NCBI GenBank assembly: GCA_025266875.1
Contig: JALLLT010000115.1
Coordinates: 1 to 30,703, forward strand
DNA: 30,703 nt
Source: Fennellomyces sp. T-0311
Taxonomy: Eukaryota > Mucoromycota > Mucoromycetes > Mucorales > Lichtheimiaceae
Reading direction: 5' to 3'
The notes under the pieces are model-generated. The model did not search any database and had not been told where the DNA came from. It saw only the letters and a program-made list of their open reading frames with translations. The translations under genes were made by a program, and so were the position numbers. This document shows positions 18,800 through 30,255 of the stretch, piece by piece. How positions within the stretch are numbered: the first letter of the stretch is position 1; the number at the start of each line of letters is the position of its first letter.

Positions 18800-20970
18800 A
18801 TGGCTCTCTATGTGATGCCATCTATCAATATTGGTGATCGCTTTCCAACTATGAAAGATGCTCGTACTGCAATCAGAAAGTATATGCAAGCCTCCAACGT
18901 GTCAGCCACTACTATCAGAAGTGATATTGGCAAGCTTGTGATGGGCTGTAAGCACTCAGGCAAACCTCGCAATATCTCTGTCCGTCCTGACACAGTGAAA
19001 CTGCCAACCGTGGTTAATTGTGACGGTAAGCCACAGAAAGAAGAGTCGAAGAAGACCAGAAAACGGGATTCGCAGCGCAAGGGATGTCCATTCTATGTCA
19101 AGGCAGTAATTCAAGAAGGCCGAGAATGGGAAATTGTTCAAGTCGTAAACGAACACAACCACAATATGGCACTTGACAAATTCTGGTACCCTATGAATCG
19201 ACGTTTAAACCATTCATAACGCGAACACGCTGTGAAACTGATCAAGGCACATGCTTCAAATGCCGTAATCAGTAGTGCTTTAAAGGCACTTGGCGCAGGA
19301 CCAATTCCAAAGGACATCAGTAACTTACGCCGCGTCATTTTCAACAATGATCCTGAACATCAGATGTTCCACCTGATCAACGACCTCGAAGCAAACAGCT
19401 ATCAGGTCAGATTTCAGGCAAACACTGATGAACAAGGTGTATCGACCCTTCGCTCGCTCTTTTTTGCACATAATGACGCGATCAAGCTAGCACGAAAGTT
19501 CTCCGATGTTGTTTGTCTTGACGCAACGTATAAGACGAACAAGCACAAGTTGCCTTTTGTCAACGTCACAGGCACTGCAAATATCGGCTATCCCAAACTG
19601 AAGACATTCTTCATCGCTGGCGGTTGGATACTACATGAAGACAAGTCCACCTATGAATGGTTTGCCAAATGTCTGGAATCCGTGGTCTGGCCAGCGAAAG
19701 AGGGGATACCATCACCCAAAGTACTTGTCACGGATAGTGACAATGCAATCATGTATGCCTTGAATGTCATATTCCCCGCATCATACAAGCTTTTATGCCA
19801 GATCCATCTTCGCCGAAACTTCGAATCTAATATGGATAAGTTTTTCAAGGACAAGAATGACTTAAACTCCTTTATGCACGGCATAAATATGATGATGATG
19901 TGGAAAATGGAAGACAGTCGCACTGGGCTTACGGTGATAGCCGCTGACGACACATATAATGAGGGTTACCGCTTGGTCCAGACTGCATTGGAAAAAACTC
20001 ACAACCCAGAAATAGCCAAAAACTACATGAACAAGTAATCACCAATAATTTATAGTTATGTGCTTCCGCTAACAGTTACTTCTCTTTACTACTGAAAGAA
20101 AGCTAAACGTCGAAAAACGCTGGGCTGGCAAGTTTATTGCAAAGGTCCCACATCTGGGGAATACCACTACCAATCGTGTGGAAGGCACACATGCGGAACT
20201 GAAGAAAAATCTGAAAGCATCAATTTCTATCTTGCATTCAAAATATTAGATCAATTTTATAATCTTAAGGTATGTACAAGTTCACATTGATTCAGAGAAT
20301 GTAACGTTTATATTAAAATGTCACGTTTTCTTATATCTATTAGCTTGACTTGTATAATAAGCAAATGGACAAAGAAATGTTTGGGTTCGATGCCCATATT
20401 GCAGAAAGTGATGCTCGACGTCTGAAAGCTCTTTTCTGCAACATATCACGATTCGCATTCGACATAATCAAGTCCGAGATTCGTTGATCGAATATGCTAC
20501 AAACAACTCATTGTCAATGCGTTATTAAGCATGTATTCGACATTCCATCTTGCCACGTACTTCCTCTTGCTGGTGAGATTCCGTTGTCGATCGTTCCCAG
20601 GAGATGGCATCTTTTTCCTGAAGATACATGTAAGAAAAATTAGCCATTTCAGTCAACGTATATATTCATCTTTATATCCAAAGTTGATCCATACATAAAC
20701 ACATCAGCCGACCATGTTTCACCAAACGAAGGCGATGCTTCCATCCTTGCAGTTGCCAGTGATTATACGCCCGAAACGATCCATAACTGGATTTCCACAG
20801 AGCTGTACCGTATTGAAAAGCTCCAGTATATATACACCGATCAACAACAGCAAGCATCTCTTTTGGAAAAGTTAACAGCCATCAACCGCGATTCCTTCAT
20901 CGACCTTAAGGAATTAAAGCCACCAAAAGGGAAAGAATCAGCAAAATGCAGTACTGTATTTCTCGTTTGA
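18800..20970 (+). pseudogene. second MULE transposase gene, multiple lesions, 5' end displaced by the Tnp2-type element
   Basis: Exon 1 runs from 18800 (possibly continuing a first exon at 7099) to about 20035. It carries an N-terminal Cys/His domain (GCPFYVKAV, NEHNHN), then the MULE core with LDATYKTN, TDSDN and CQIHLRRNFE. After an intron comes KRWAGKF and LGNTTTNRVEGTH; the frame is lost by a small indel near 20230. Next are LDLYNKQMDKEMFGFD and a SWIM finger (CQCVIKHVFDIPSCH, about 20514-20560). A last exon ends at 20970. Stops: TAA 19217-19219, and TGA just before SNMLQTTHCQC near 20486. It is related to, but clearly diverged from, the minus-strand MULE at 3796-6070, and more decayed. 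TIRs were not identified. Confidence 0.87.
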
Positions 20971-21178
20971 CTTTGGACAGATTTGGGGGGATTATGGAAG
21001 ATAAAAATAGATATTGGAATAATTATGGGGGATTAAGGACTTCTGGTGTCGCACAATGGAAAAGCTGTGTATCTATATGGACATACTCTGAGTGTCTGTG
21101 AACCACCCCAGGCACACCCACCGGTCACTCAATTTCTTAACTAATTCCTCTCCGCTAATAGGTTTTAACGCCCCAGTA
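20971..21178. other. spacer between the MULE gene and the KDZ element, no gene seen
   Basis: AT-rich DNA that should contain the MULE 3' UTR and possibly its right end. The outer boundary of the KDZ TIR lies at or just left of 21179 (a CCCC at 21171-21174 is a candidate), but the matching right end is outside the window. Confidence 0.4.
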
Positions 21179-21386
21179 AGCATCTCAAAAAAGGGTATTC
21201 AATACAAAGTAAGCATGCTTACTTGCTTACTCTTAATTTTGCGGAGAACCCCCTTCCCCGCTTTCCTGGCTGTGCTTTTTTCCTTACTTTCTACTTTCTA
21301 CATCTTACCATCTCAACAATGTCATCTACCAGCAATATCCTTCAGCAGCCTGCTGCCATTCCTTACAGGATCGCAGACAGAGATCT
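21179..21386 (+). repeat. left TIR of the KDZ element, containing a gene start
   Basis: It starts AGCATCTCAAAAAAGGG and contains the palindrome AGTAAGCATGCTTACT, a CT-rich promoter-like stretch and the ATG at 21319 with the first 22-23 codons of the downstream gene. Confidence 0.9.
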
Positions 21387-22569
21387 TTGCGAGTGGAATG
21401 CGTTTGTCCACATTGCTAGTCATGGAACTGAGGAAGAGAAAGAAGGTCCGTTATCATGATTGGTGTTATGTTTACGTACAAGGCCTTAATTAGATATTAA
21501 TAGCTGTGGGACTTCCAAGAGATTTCAAGCTGACTTCTGGTGTTGACGCTGAGGTATCTCGCCTCTTTAGAAGTGCAGGAGAGGAGGAGAAAGCCGCACT
21601 GACAAAGAAGTGCAAAGAAATGATGGAGGCATCCAAATTGCCTCCACAAAACCTTGAGGACAAAAAGAAGCTGGCGAGAAAGCTTACAAAACGTCTGAAG
21701 GATCTTCTTTTTGACTTCAAGAACGCATTGGACACAGATGTCCTTGTTGGACTTCACTCTGAAGAACCTCAAATTTGGAACAACAATTTGGAGTTCTTCA
21801 ACTCTTGTAAGTGAACTAGCATTCTAATATCACGACACACTTAAAGTTCAATTGATAATAGTCGCCAGCGAGCACGCGGCCGAGCGTCTGAACCTTTCAG
21901 ATGCTCTTAACAAGGAGTGCCTAGGTGACCGAACGATATACTTGAATGTCTTACTCTCAGCTAACATTTTACTGCCGCAACAGGGTTTTACAACCAGCAC
22001 ACAGGTAAAGTCATAGGCAAAGATTCAAGGCCAGATGCTTAATTGCTGTGAACGTAGAGGACGTTAGGGTTGAAAAAACGAAGTCCAACAAGAAAGATAA
22101 CCAATTGGTTAAGAACGTTGCTGAAGCATTCAGAAACGCGCACGGTAAGTTGAGTTATGAATAGTTTAACTGTATTAAACGTCCATATTAACTTCCTTAT
22201 GTTGTGTAATAGCAACCTTGGTTGATAAGGACGTGTATCAATTCAATTGGACACGTTTCAAGCGTACGAACGGCAGTGATGGGAAAGTAACATACCGTAA
22301 TGATAAAGATGGTCTTATCATTTACGGTTATGATTTCAAAGACCAAACTGCCATAAAACCACGTTACTTAGACGTCAAGCGGCTGGCAGATCTTGAAGAT
22401 ACCATCAGATCGAAGAAAGCCAAGATTGGCCGCGTTGATGGTTAGTAACCTTACCCTTTATACTACTTCGTTTGTGCAATAGCTAAGCAGCATGATCTAA
22501 TGGGTTCAATAATCTTTAGAGGACGAAAATGAAGCCCAGTGTGTAGAATTTGGTGACGAATTGCAATAA
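21319..22569 (+). CDS. hypothetical 311-aa protein of the KDZ element, six exons
   Basis: Exons 21319-21445, 21504-21806, 21862-22004, 22060-22144, 22213-22440 and 22520-22569 join in frame (936 nt) with GT-AG introns; the acceptor at 22059 was chosen to keep frame. The first intron has a weak donor (GTCCGT). The start lies in the left TIR after a CT-rich leader. The protein opens MSSTSNILQQPAA, has a central charged helical region rich in Lys/Glu (EEEKAALTKKCKEMMEASK) and a C-terminal segment VYQFNWTRFKRTNG...IIYGYDFKDQ, then an acidic end. No catalytic motif or known domain is recognised. Perfect exon continuity suggests it is functional, and inclusion within the TIRs suggests an accessory role in transposition (inference). 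Confidence 0.72.
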
Positions 22570-23561
22570 ATTCTCACATTATAGGGAGTAGTATTTTCAA
22601 TTTTTAGGATGTAATTGGTAACACTTCTCTAGTTATAGGTAACAATTCTTTGGTAGGTTATAGTGCTTAACATTTGACCACTAATGGTAGAGTGGGTTTT
22701 ATTGACAACCAGAATAATGGGCTATAACAGCAGTTCTTGCTGCTATTATCACTGCGAAGATATAATTTATAAATGCACAGATAATGTCCTATGATGTTTC
22801 TAGAACGCTAGGGACTAAGATTTTGTAAAGCCAAGTCATAAACACCAGGTAGTATACAATTACTAATAATTTTGGTTAAGTGAATTTTTCGCATAATCAC
22901 ATCCTCATAATCGACTCAATTAGTACATTTAGCGCTTTTAACCGTGTATACTAAAAAAGAAACTGGGCTAAAATCTCATCGAAAGACAGTACAAAGTTGG
23001 TATGATTATGATACTTCTGCCCGCCGTCGATTGCAATCAACGAATGCTCTCTAAAAGCAATAGTAGTACGTGTGTTTCCAGATTAATATTAACTTTTGTA
23101 TTATATAAACCAAAAAACGGGTTTAGTTGTACTTAGCCTGTAAATATGATAATTACCATATCGTAATCAACTATATACTTCTGTTATTTATAAAAATCTA
23201 GCAATAAATAGGAGCTATAAATGTCATACCTGTATGATACATAGCTACCTATCAATGCATTTTCACAAATTTATTGCCATTTCATTTTTTACAAGCAGCA
23301 TTCCTATACTTATATAGCAGCTGCAGAACGAAGTCGATTCAGCGGTATAAGCGATATTTATTGTGTGTTGATGCATACGCCCTACATAATACAAATAATA
23401 TAAGTTCAGAGTTAACGCATTAAAGCCCCTCTCCTAGCTAATTCGTCTCTTGTTTCATTTGCTACGTAAATTTGATGCTTCACTCCACCACTACGTCGAT
23501 GCATACATACTTTATATCTATTCAAAACGATCAAATAGCATATCTTTCCATTCCTGCATGC
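22570..23561. other. long spacer, nothing recognised
   Basis: About 1 kb of AT-rich DNA between two convergently transcribed genes. No ORF, repeat or RNA gene is supported. Confidence 0.5.
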
Positions 23562-24518
23562 TTAGCTCGCCTTTACGGGGCAAATTACCCTTTCGGCGTC
23601 ATCTTCTTCGTCATCATCGGTATCTTCCTCCATCTGCGAAGTCGAGCGCACGAGCAAAGGATTGCCTACCCAGCGAAAGGCACGAAAACGCAGTCCATAC
23701 CTCGCAAGAAAGCTGGGTTGCTTCGCCTCTAGCGCGGAACGGACTGCCTTGTTGACTTTCATTCTATCTGGCAAATCCAACTTGTCGTACATCTCCCGGT
23801 GGCTTTCCATTTCCTCGTCATAAAACTGGAAGTATCGACTTTCGAAGATAGTTCGGCCTTCTTGAAGACACAACTCGTAGAGAGCGTAATCCCAGCACAA
23901 ACCACACTCTTCCTTCAATCCCAGGATATTCAGGTCATCCTTAAGCTGAAGTTTTACCGAGTCCACGCTATTGAGCAGCTCCTGGTACATAGTCTGCCTT
24001 TTCGCTGGTGAGATCGAAATAAGTTTATAGTAAAACTTATTTGCTGCGGCATTTCGCCTCTCTATTTTTCTTCTACGTGCCGTGGCAGGAGCATGTCTCT
24101 TTGTTGTTTCGCGCATCTTTTGGAGACGTTCTTGGCGCTGCATTTGCGTTTTCGACCTCTGCTTTTTCTTGTTGAACACCACCTCATGCTGCTCCTTATG
24201 ACCCTTGAAGGTAGCCATATGTCTCTTATAGACATGCTCATCGGCAAACTCCTTACGGCACTCGACACAGTATTTATCCATCAGAAAATCGGTGGAGCGA
24301 TACTTGTCGGAGTACCATGTCTTTGCAGGCGACCCGGGAGGTGCAGATCTACGGCGCTGGAAGTTAAACTCTTTTTTCAGCTGCGGCGGCAAAGTTGGAC
24401 AATCGAAACTGGCGTCGTCAAGCTCATATTCAGAACGTCTGAAAAATATAGTAAAACTTTCTATGGGTTACTTGCTCTACAATCCGTTTATAAGGACATA
24501 CGAAGCAGCTTCGGACAT
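23562..24518 (-). CDS. C2H2 zinc-finger protein carried in the KDZ element, two exons
   Basis: Exon 1 is 24518-24502 (MSEAA plus a split codon), then an intron with GTATGT donor and TTTTCAG acceptor, and exon 2 is 24438-23562; together 297 aa. A zinc finger of the form CX2CX12HX6H lies at about residues 63-86 (YCVECRKEFADEH...H...H), a spacing like the JAZ/U1-type fingers that bind double-stranded RNA or RNA-protein particles. A long Lys/Arg/Gln-rich helix follows (FNKKKQRSKTQMQRQERLQK), then a helical region, then a very acidic stretch (EEDTDDDEEDDAE) near the end. The exact family is not recognised. It is intact. It may be a captured host gene or a standard component of this element. Confidence 0.75.
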
Positions 24519-25079
24519 AGTACAGATGATAGTGAGAAAGTGTGATATTCAAAAAACAGAGACAGAATATGATCACACGTTTGAAAGCTTATATATAAGA
24601 AGCGCGAAATACTTTGAAATTTTCAATCGATAAGTGATACTACTAGTTCTTGTACGAGCCTAAATACCCGAAAACCCGCCGTGTACCACCCTTAACAGCA
24701 AGAAATAGGCCATCTGTCCGCAATTTCTTGTACTTTGCACCTCTTATAAAGCTCACTTCCACACAAGGTGCACACCTTTGCTTAGAATCAACAGCATGCA
24801 ATAACATGAATATTTATAACCAAACACAATAGACCGGTTTGTAAAGAGTAACGAATATCAAGCCTTTCTAAATCAACTCCGATAAATCTGTAGTTTGATC
24901 GGTTCCACGTACATACACGAGGTACTTGCCTGTTTTCGGAGCGAGCTTAAATGATCAGCTGTGTAATTAGACTCGCTCGTTGTCTCAATCGTTCGAGTTA
25001 AATTCTCGCAGACATTGCTGCCGGATTCCATTCCGTTTTTACATAATGGTTGATGCTCATACCACCTAGTACTATCATC
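24519..25079. other. spacer before the palindrome
   Basis: No supported gene. The minus-strand frame 24873-25361 continues out of the 30-bp repeats and is open mainly because their period is a multiple of three. The right part should contain the zinc-finger gene's promoter. Confidence 0.4.
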
Positions 25080-26345
25080 GTAGTTCTGATTGATACAATT
25101 ATTATGGTTGCAACATTGATTTACTGGACTATAATGGTTACGACACTGATGGACCGGACTATCATGGTTGCAACATTGATTGATCGGACTATCACGGTCG
25201 CAATATTGATTGATCGGACTATCATGATTGCAACATTGATTCACCAAGCTATCACGGTTGCAACACTGATTGACGAGACATATTGATTTCAACAAATTGC
25301 TGTATACGCACTTTTTGGTATATGTAAGTATCCCAGTTCTCTTCAAGGATCGATAATCCAAGTATTTGGCACGCAGTTATACATTTTGACTAGCTGTAGG
25401 TACACTTCTGAGCATAATTAAGTCATTTAGTAGAAATTACTGTTATTACCATTTATTAACGTCAAAAACAATGAAGTTAATATTAAAAGCATAACATAAT
25501 ATTATAGATATTGATACTAGCAATAACAGTCATCACCAGAACTGTATTAACGATGCCTTTTATAACTTCGATTTTAAGAAGTATTACAATGAGCAGTAAT
25601 ATAGTGGAATAGCTATGAATTCCTATTAAAACATATACTACAATATATACTGATGCAACGACGTATCACGATTTTTCAACATCGATTATTACACAGCTAT
25701 CATAGCTACAATATAAATGGCTAATCTAGCCATACGGTTACAATCTAGGATGATTTGGCTGTTAATTTTGTCTATCATCGTTCTACGTGTTTCATATTAC
25801 TATTTAAATTGAGTCCTATTGATGACAGTGTTCGGTAATGACTTTTATTGCTTGTATTAATATACATACATATGTGGCTCTATATGCTACTTTTCTGTTC
25901 ACCCAACAGTTTTCGACTTTAATATGTAGTAACTAACGACAAGTTCTACTAAATGGCTTAATTATATACAGAAGTGTACATATAGCTAGTCAAAATGTAT
26001 AACTATGTGCCAAATACTTGAATTATTGATCCTTGAAGAGAACTGGGATATTTACATATACCAAAGTGTGCGTATACAGCAATTTGTTGAAATCAATATG
26101 TCTCGTCAATCAGTGTTGCAACCGTGATAACTTGGTGAATCAATGTTGCAATCATGATAGTCCAATCAATCAATATTGCGACCGTGATAGTCCGATCAAT
26201 CAATATTGCGGCCGTGATAGTCCGGTCAATTAATGTTGCAACCATGATAGTCCGGTCCATCAATATTGCAGCCATGGTAGCCCTGCCAATTATTATTGTA
26301 ACTATGATAATCCTGTCAATCAATGTTGAAACATTGATAGTTCGG
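25080..26345. repeat. large imperfect palindrome with 30-bp repeats in both arms
   Basis: The arms are inverted copies around a centre near 25687. A segment with CAAAATGTATAACT on the right (about 25990) pairs with AGTTATACATTTTG on the left (25376-25389), and similarity extends outwards through the region near 25330/26045 and inwards, weaker, to about 25512/25859. Conserved flanks near the arms are roughly 85-90% alike by eye, the centre much less. The outer parts are tandem repeats. It may be a nested fold-back element or an internal duplication of the KDZ element. Confidence 0.85.
25104..25283. repeat. 30-bp tandem repeat, six units (left arm)
   Basis: Units start at 25104, 25134, 25164, 25194, 25224 and 25254, exactly 30 bp apart, close to ATGGTTGCAACATTGATT plus GATCGGACTATC. 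There are no unique spacers. Both strands stay open. Confidence 0.93.
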
Positions 26346-26370
26346 TTAATTATTACTGTAACTAAGCCAA
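26101..26370. repeat. 30-bp tandem repeat, about nine units (right arm)
   Basis: Inverted relative to the left-arm array, units such as TCCGATCAATCAATATTGCG plus GCCGTGATAG, exactly 30 bp apart, with increasing divergence towards 26370. One frame encodes a Cys/Asn-rich decapeptide (SPINQYCDRD), the complementary strand a hydrophobic one. Confidence 0.93.
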
Positions 26371-26620
26371 GCGGCGACAGTAAAAGTCCACACTACAACG
26401 AATACGAATATAGGTAGATACATCTTCTATAGCTATACTACAAGTATTCTGTATATTAGCTTGTAAAATGCTTAAGCACAAAAGGCATTTTTTTTAGTAT
26501 CTGTGTACAAATACTAAACGAGCACGAACTTGCTTTCTAAATAAGGACAATAAGCAAAGCGACCATATAATTATAAATATATTTGTTTTATGGTATTACT
26601 CTTTTCTCTACTAAATTACA
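26371..26620. promoter_or_regulatory. presumed promoter of the KDZ transposase gene
   Basis: No gene seen. A TATA-like TTATAAATATA lies about 50 bp upstream of the ATG at 26621, followed by a CT-rich stretch (ACTCTTTTCTCTACT), a layout expected of a fungal core promoter. Confidence 0.4.
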
Positions 26621-29600
26621 ATGAAACCCTCGGGCAAAAAAAGCACCACCAAAACCTATGGCTCAATGCCTATAGTCGCCACCAATGAAAATGGAGATAT
26701 TTGTTTCCAAAAAAACGGCAAAAGGCCTGTAATTAAATTTCTTCGCAAAAGAATGAACCACTCCAGTCAATCCAGCAGCGATCAAGAGCATTCTGCGAAG
26801 CGTACACGCCAGGTGGAAACTGTCTCCAGCAAAACCACGCCGGGACCCAATAATGAAGGTCAAGATGAAGCTGATACTGAGTGTCAGGCAGAAGTCAACA
26901 TCGATGGTAAATCATATACAACGTATTTTTTACACGCACAAATTCTAAAAACATATGCTAGACTCGTGCCAGAATTCCATTCTGCGCGACAACCACGACG
27001 ATAATGTTGAATACGATTATGGGCATAATGGCGAAGATAGCAGCACTATCGAACCCGATACTGTGGTTGCAGAGCAGAATATTAGGCGTCCGCGCAAACG
27101 TACCAACAGAGAAAAGACTGACAGTGCTGAAGAGACGTGGGATAAGATAATGCCAAAAGTTGTTGATGCTTATATCACAAGTTTTAGCAATGGCGGTCCC
27201 CAGTTGACTGCAACAGGCACTGCTCTCGAAGAGCAATGCCAATGCTCGCTCCCTAAACTTGTTCGAAAGATTGAATGTGTATATCTTGGAGGTAGGTATA
27301 CAGAGTATACATTGAAAAATGATGTGTTGCTAATTTCTTTTTAATAGCTATAAAAACCCAGAGCATCTCTATTTGCCAGTGTAACGAGTATCCCGCTCTT
27401 GCTTTGATGAAGAGCCATTTGTTTGCGGCCTCTCCAGATAAGCCAGAAATGGCTTTCCATCTCTTTTTTTTGGAATTCTTTTCCAAACTTAGAGGAAATG
27501 CACATACTGCTACTGATGCATTTTCCAAAACTATGACACAAGTCACTAGAAACTTCGTAAGTGTTTTTTACAAGTATTGAATCAACTAAGCTACTAATAA
27601 CAATTTTACCATGCATAATTTACCTTCGATAGCGATCTGAAGATGCAAAAGCGGAGAGCACCTTTCGGAAGAATTTGGGCAATACCTTTTTCAGATATGT
27701 CTAATTACTTATACTGGTAGAAGAGAAGCGCATACAACGCTCACCTTCTGTAAAATTTGAAGACGGTTGTCCAGCATGTATTCCAGTAAAAACCAGATAT
27801 ACAAATCCGTATATTTATCAGATATTTACTGGCAATTATTGACTTCCTTCTAGGGAAACATGTTTGTATCACTTGACGGTAACATGCAGCTTCGTCGTCA
27901 AAAGCGAGGTGACAACGATAACATCAGAGTCAAGGAGCCAAACTACTTTTCTGCTGATGACCGTCAAGATAAGTATGACCGGGATATTCCCACTGCTTCC
28001 AATGGCAGATGCACCAGTGAACTTAGGGTTGCATCAACCAAAACAGCGCATCATACCAAAGCTCGCGATTTTGAGTGCGGCGTTGTTGGGTCGGTCTGTC
28101 GCCATGAGATTCCTCTCGAGTTCACCAACATTTTTGAATCTGGTGAAAAGTAATTGTTGGGTATTCGGTTGACAGCTTAATACTTCAGATACTGATAGTG
28201 AGCATGAAACATGTGCCATTAGATATAAGTACGCTCTTGCAGTTGTCGATGTTCTTGTCGAAAAATACGGAGACAAAATCAACATCATGTATGACATTGC
28301 CTGTCGATTCAAAACGGCATTGAATGTAAGTTCCTATTTCCATATTTTCAAATACATGATACATCACAGTGTTGTGAGTATCGGTTCCACGATATACCAA
28401 TTACAGCTGCTGGCTGATTATGTCAAAACTACTTGTTATTCGAATAATCGAATACTGACATTTCAATAACTTAAATAATATTTGTTTAAAGCCTTTTTCA
28501 GCTGATTATACTTTAATAGACACATTTCGGAGAACTTGGGAAACTCGCGATAGGAGTCTTTCATTCCTACGCCCACTCAATTGACTGCCAGCTTGACTTT
28601 AACCCAAGATACATCATCGGCCTAGGCTTGAGTGATGGTGAGGGTATGAAAAGACTGTGGTCATACCTTGACAAATATGTCCCAATGACCAGAACAATAA
28701 GCTCCAAAAACAGAATGCTTACACTTCATCATGCATTATCGCACCGCAAAACACTTTACATTGAAAAACTGTGTATGTACACTAAATATGGATGTATTCA
28801 CGTACTGATCAATAAGATGCTTTAATCTTGTAATAGCTGAGACCCTAAAGCGTCGTGAAAAGCGAGTACAAACTGTACTTGATTCGGCAGCAGAAGTTCT
28901 TGGCTCTATTTCAGATGAAGAGTGCGCGGAGCAGTGGAGTCGATTCAGAAATCAGGTCCAAAATGAAGTTGATCCGCTCTCTGAACAGTCAAAGAAGGAG
29001 CAGCAGTATTTTGATCGATTGAACACGTATTATACACTGAGGTACGTTTGTTAAGATATTTCTTTTATGGTTTGATATGGAAGTTAGGTACTTAATAATA
29101 TGTATTGCTTCACCTTGATTTAGCGACCAATGTGACAGTACAGCTCGCATGTTGCAGTCCCATTCAACTCCTGAGCAACTCGTACTGGCACTTTCAAAAG
29201 TACCCGAATCGATTACTGTTATGCTTCGTGAGCCTGATTGGCGTCGAAAGGCGCTGAGAAATATTGAGCGCGCTGAGCGTGCCCTTGAAATCTCGCCGGA
29301 AAATCGATGGCAAAAGACATCTCCCGACTTTATCCGTGTACGACGCGAAAAGTGGGTGAAAAACCGAGATGATGCCAAGGAAACCCTGAGATCCTCATTG
29401 GTAGGACAGAAAGTTCTCCATCATTCCTTACATCATAGAGGAAAACTAGGTAAAAGTGTAGCGTAAAGTGGTCAAATATTATATATCTTACCTTAAGTGA
29501 TACATAGGGCAAAAATTGGCTACACAGATTGAAAAATCTATCCACCAGGCGACCAAAAAAGCTAAGGCTGCTTTAGCCACGTTCAATGCTGCATGTGAAG

Positions 29601-30255
29601 AGCTTCACCTAGGCCCAGTGAAATACCGCCCTGTAGCTTTTGAAAGTGTTAAGAAGATTGATGGGAATGCCTTTTGGAACAGCCACCAGAGCGATACTTG
29701 GGACTTTAATGTCATAGGGCATACCTGATGAAGGAGCGTGCAATTGAAGAGAGAGTTCTGCTGTTGGTAAGAGATATATTAGATACTATATATTAGGAAA
29801 GTAACTAATATTTAATTTTCAATACGTAGGAAGAGAGAATATGTTTCCATGATTATGTTAAGCGCCAATGCGAAAAGCTATATATAGCAATGCAATGCGA
29901 GACAGATCATGGATATCGTCATCTCACGGAGCTCCAGTTGAACGATGCTTTATGGCTCCACAAGAAAGCACTCAGTACACACTGGATCCCCCCAACGCAA
30001 AGAGCCTTTACAGGACCAAGTGCTGAGCCTGACATGGCGTCTCACAATGCATCAGGTTCGGTACGAGGTCCAATAGCAGAAAAGATGCCACCTCTGCATG
30101 TGGGGGAAGAGGAGGAGGGTCACGAAGAGGAGCCAGACCTCGACCCTTTGGCAAGTGCGTTTGCCAACATCTTTATGACTATGATAAACGGAGGAGACGG
30201 AGTCATTCTTTCTGATGACGAAGATGACGAAGTTGATAACGATAATATGCTTTAA
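26621..30255 (+). pseudogene. KDZ transposase gene, eleven exons, one in-frame TAA and one frameshift
   Basis: Exons: 26621-26906, 26962-27291, 27348-27556, 27633-27785, 27854-28142, 28189-28325, 28520-28772, 28837-29041, 29124-29449, 29508-29766 and 29830-30255, about 957 codons. Residues near 206-290 show the Cys-rich segment usual before KDZ catalytic domains (CQCNEYPALALMKSHLF). The core shows CPACIPGNMFVSLDGNMQLRR, GVVGSVCRHEIPL, IMYDIACRF, HSYAHSIDCQ and GLGLSDGEGMKRLWSYL, matching the KDZ pattern. A long helical region and a very acidic C-terminus follow (ILSDDEDDEVDND). TAA at 27702-27704 and a one-base loss (or two-base gain) near 29720 break the frame. The donor GTGAAA at 28143 is unusual but required by phase. 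The enzyme would mobilise the surrounding element. Confidence 0.87.

Noticed and set aside
20385..20397. tRNA T-arm-like string GGGTTCGATGCCC
   Set aside because: It lies within a MULE exon (FGFDAHI) and no acceptor stem, D-arm or anticodon arm can be fitted around it.
25104..26370. CRISPR-like regular 30-bp repeats
   Set aside because: Units are directly adjacent with no unique spacers, degenerate, and in a spliced eukaryotic context.
5852..28000. A reassigned stop codon in the nuclear code
   Set aside because: TAA, TAG and TGA each occur both as apparent terminators and as disruptions, so no one codon is consistently read through.
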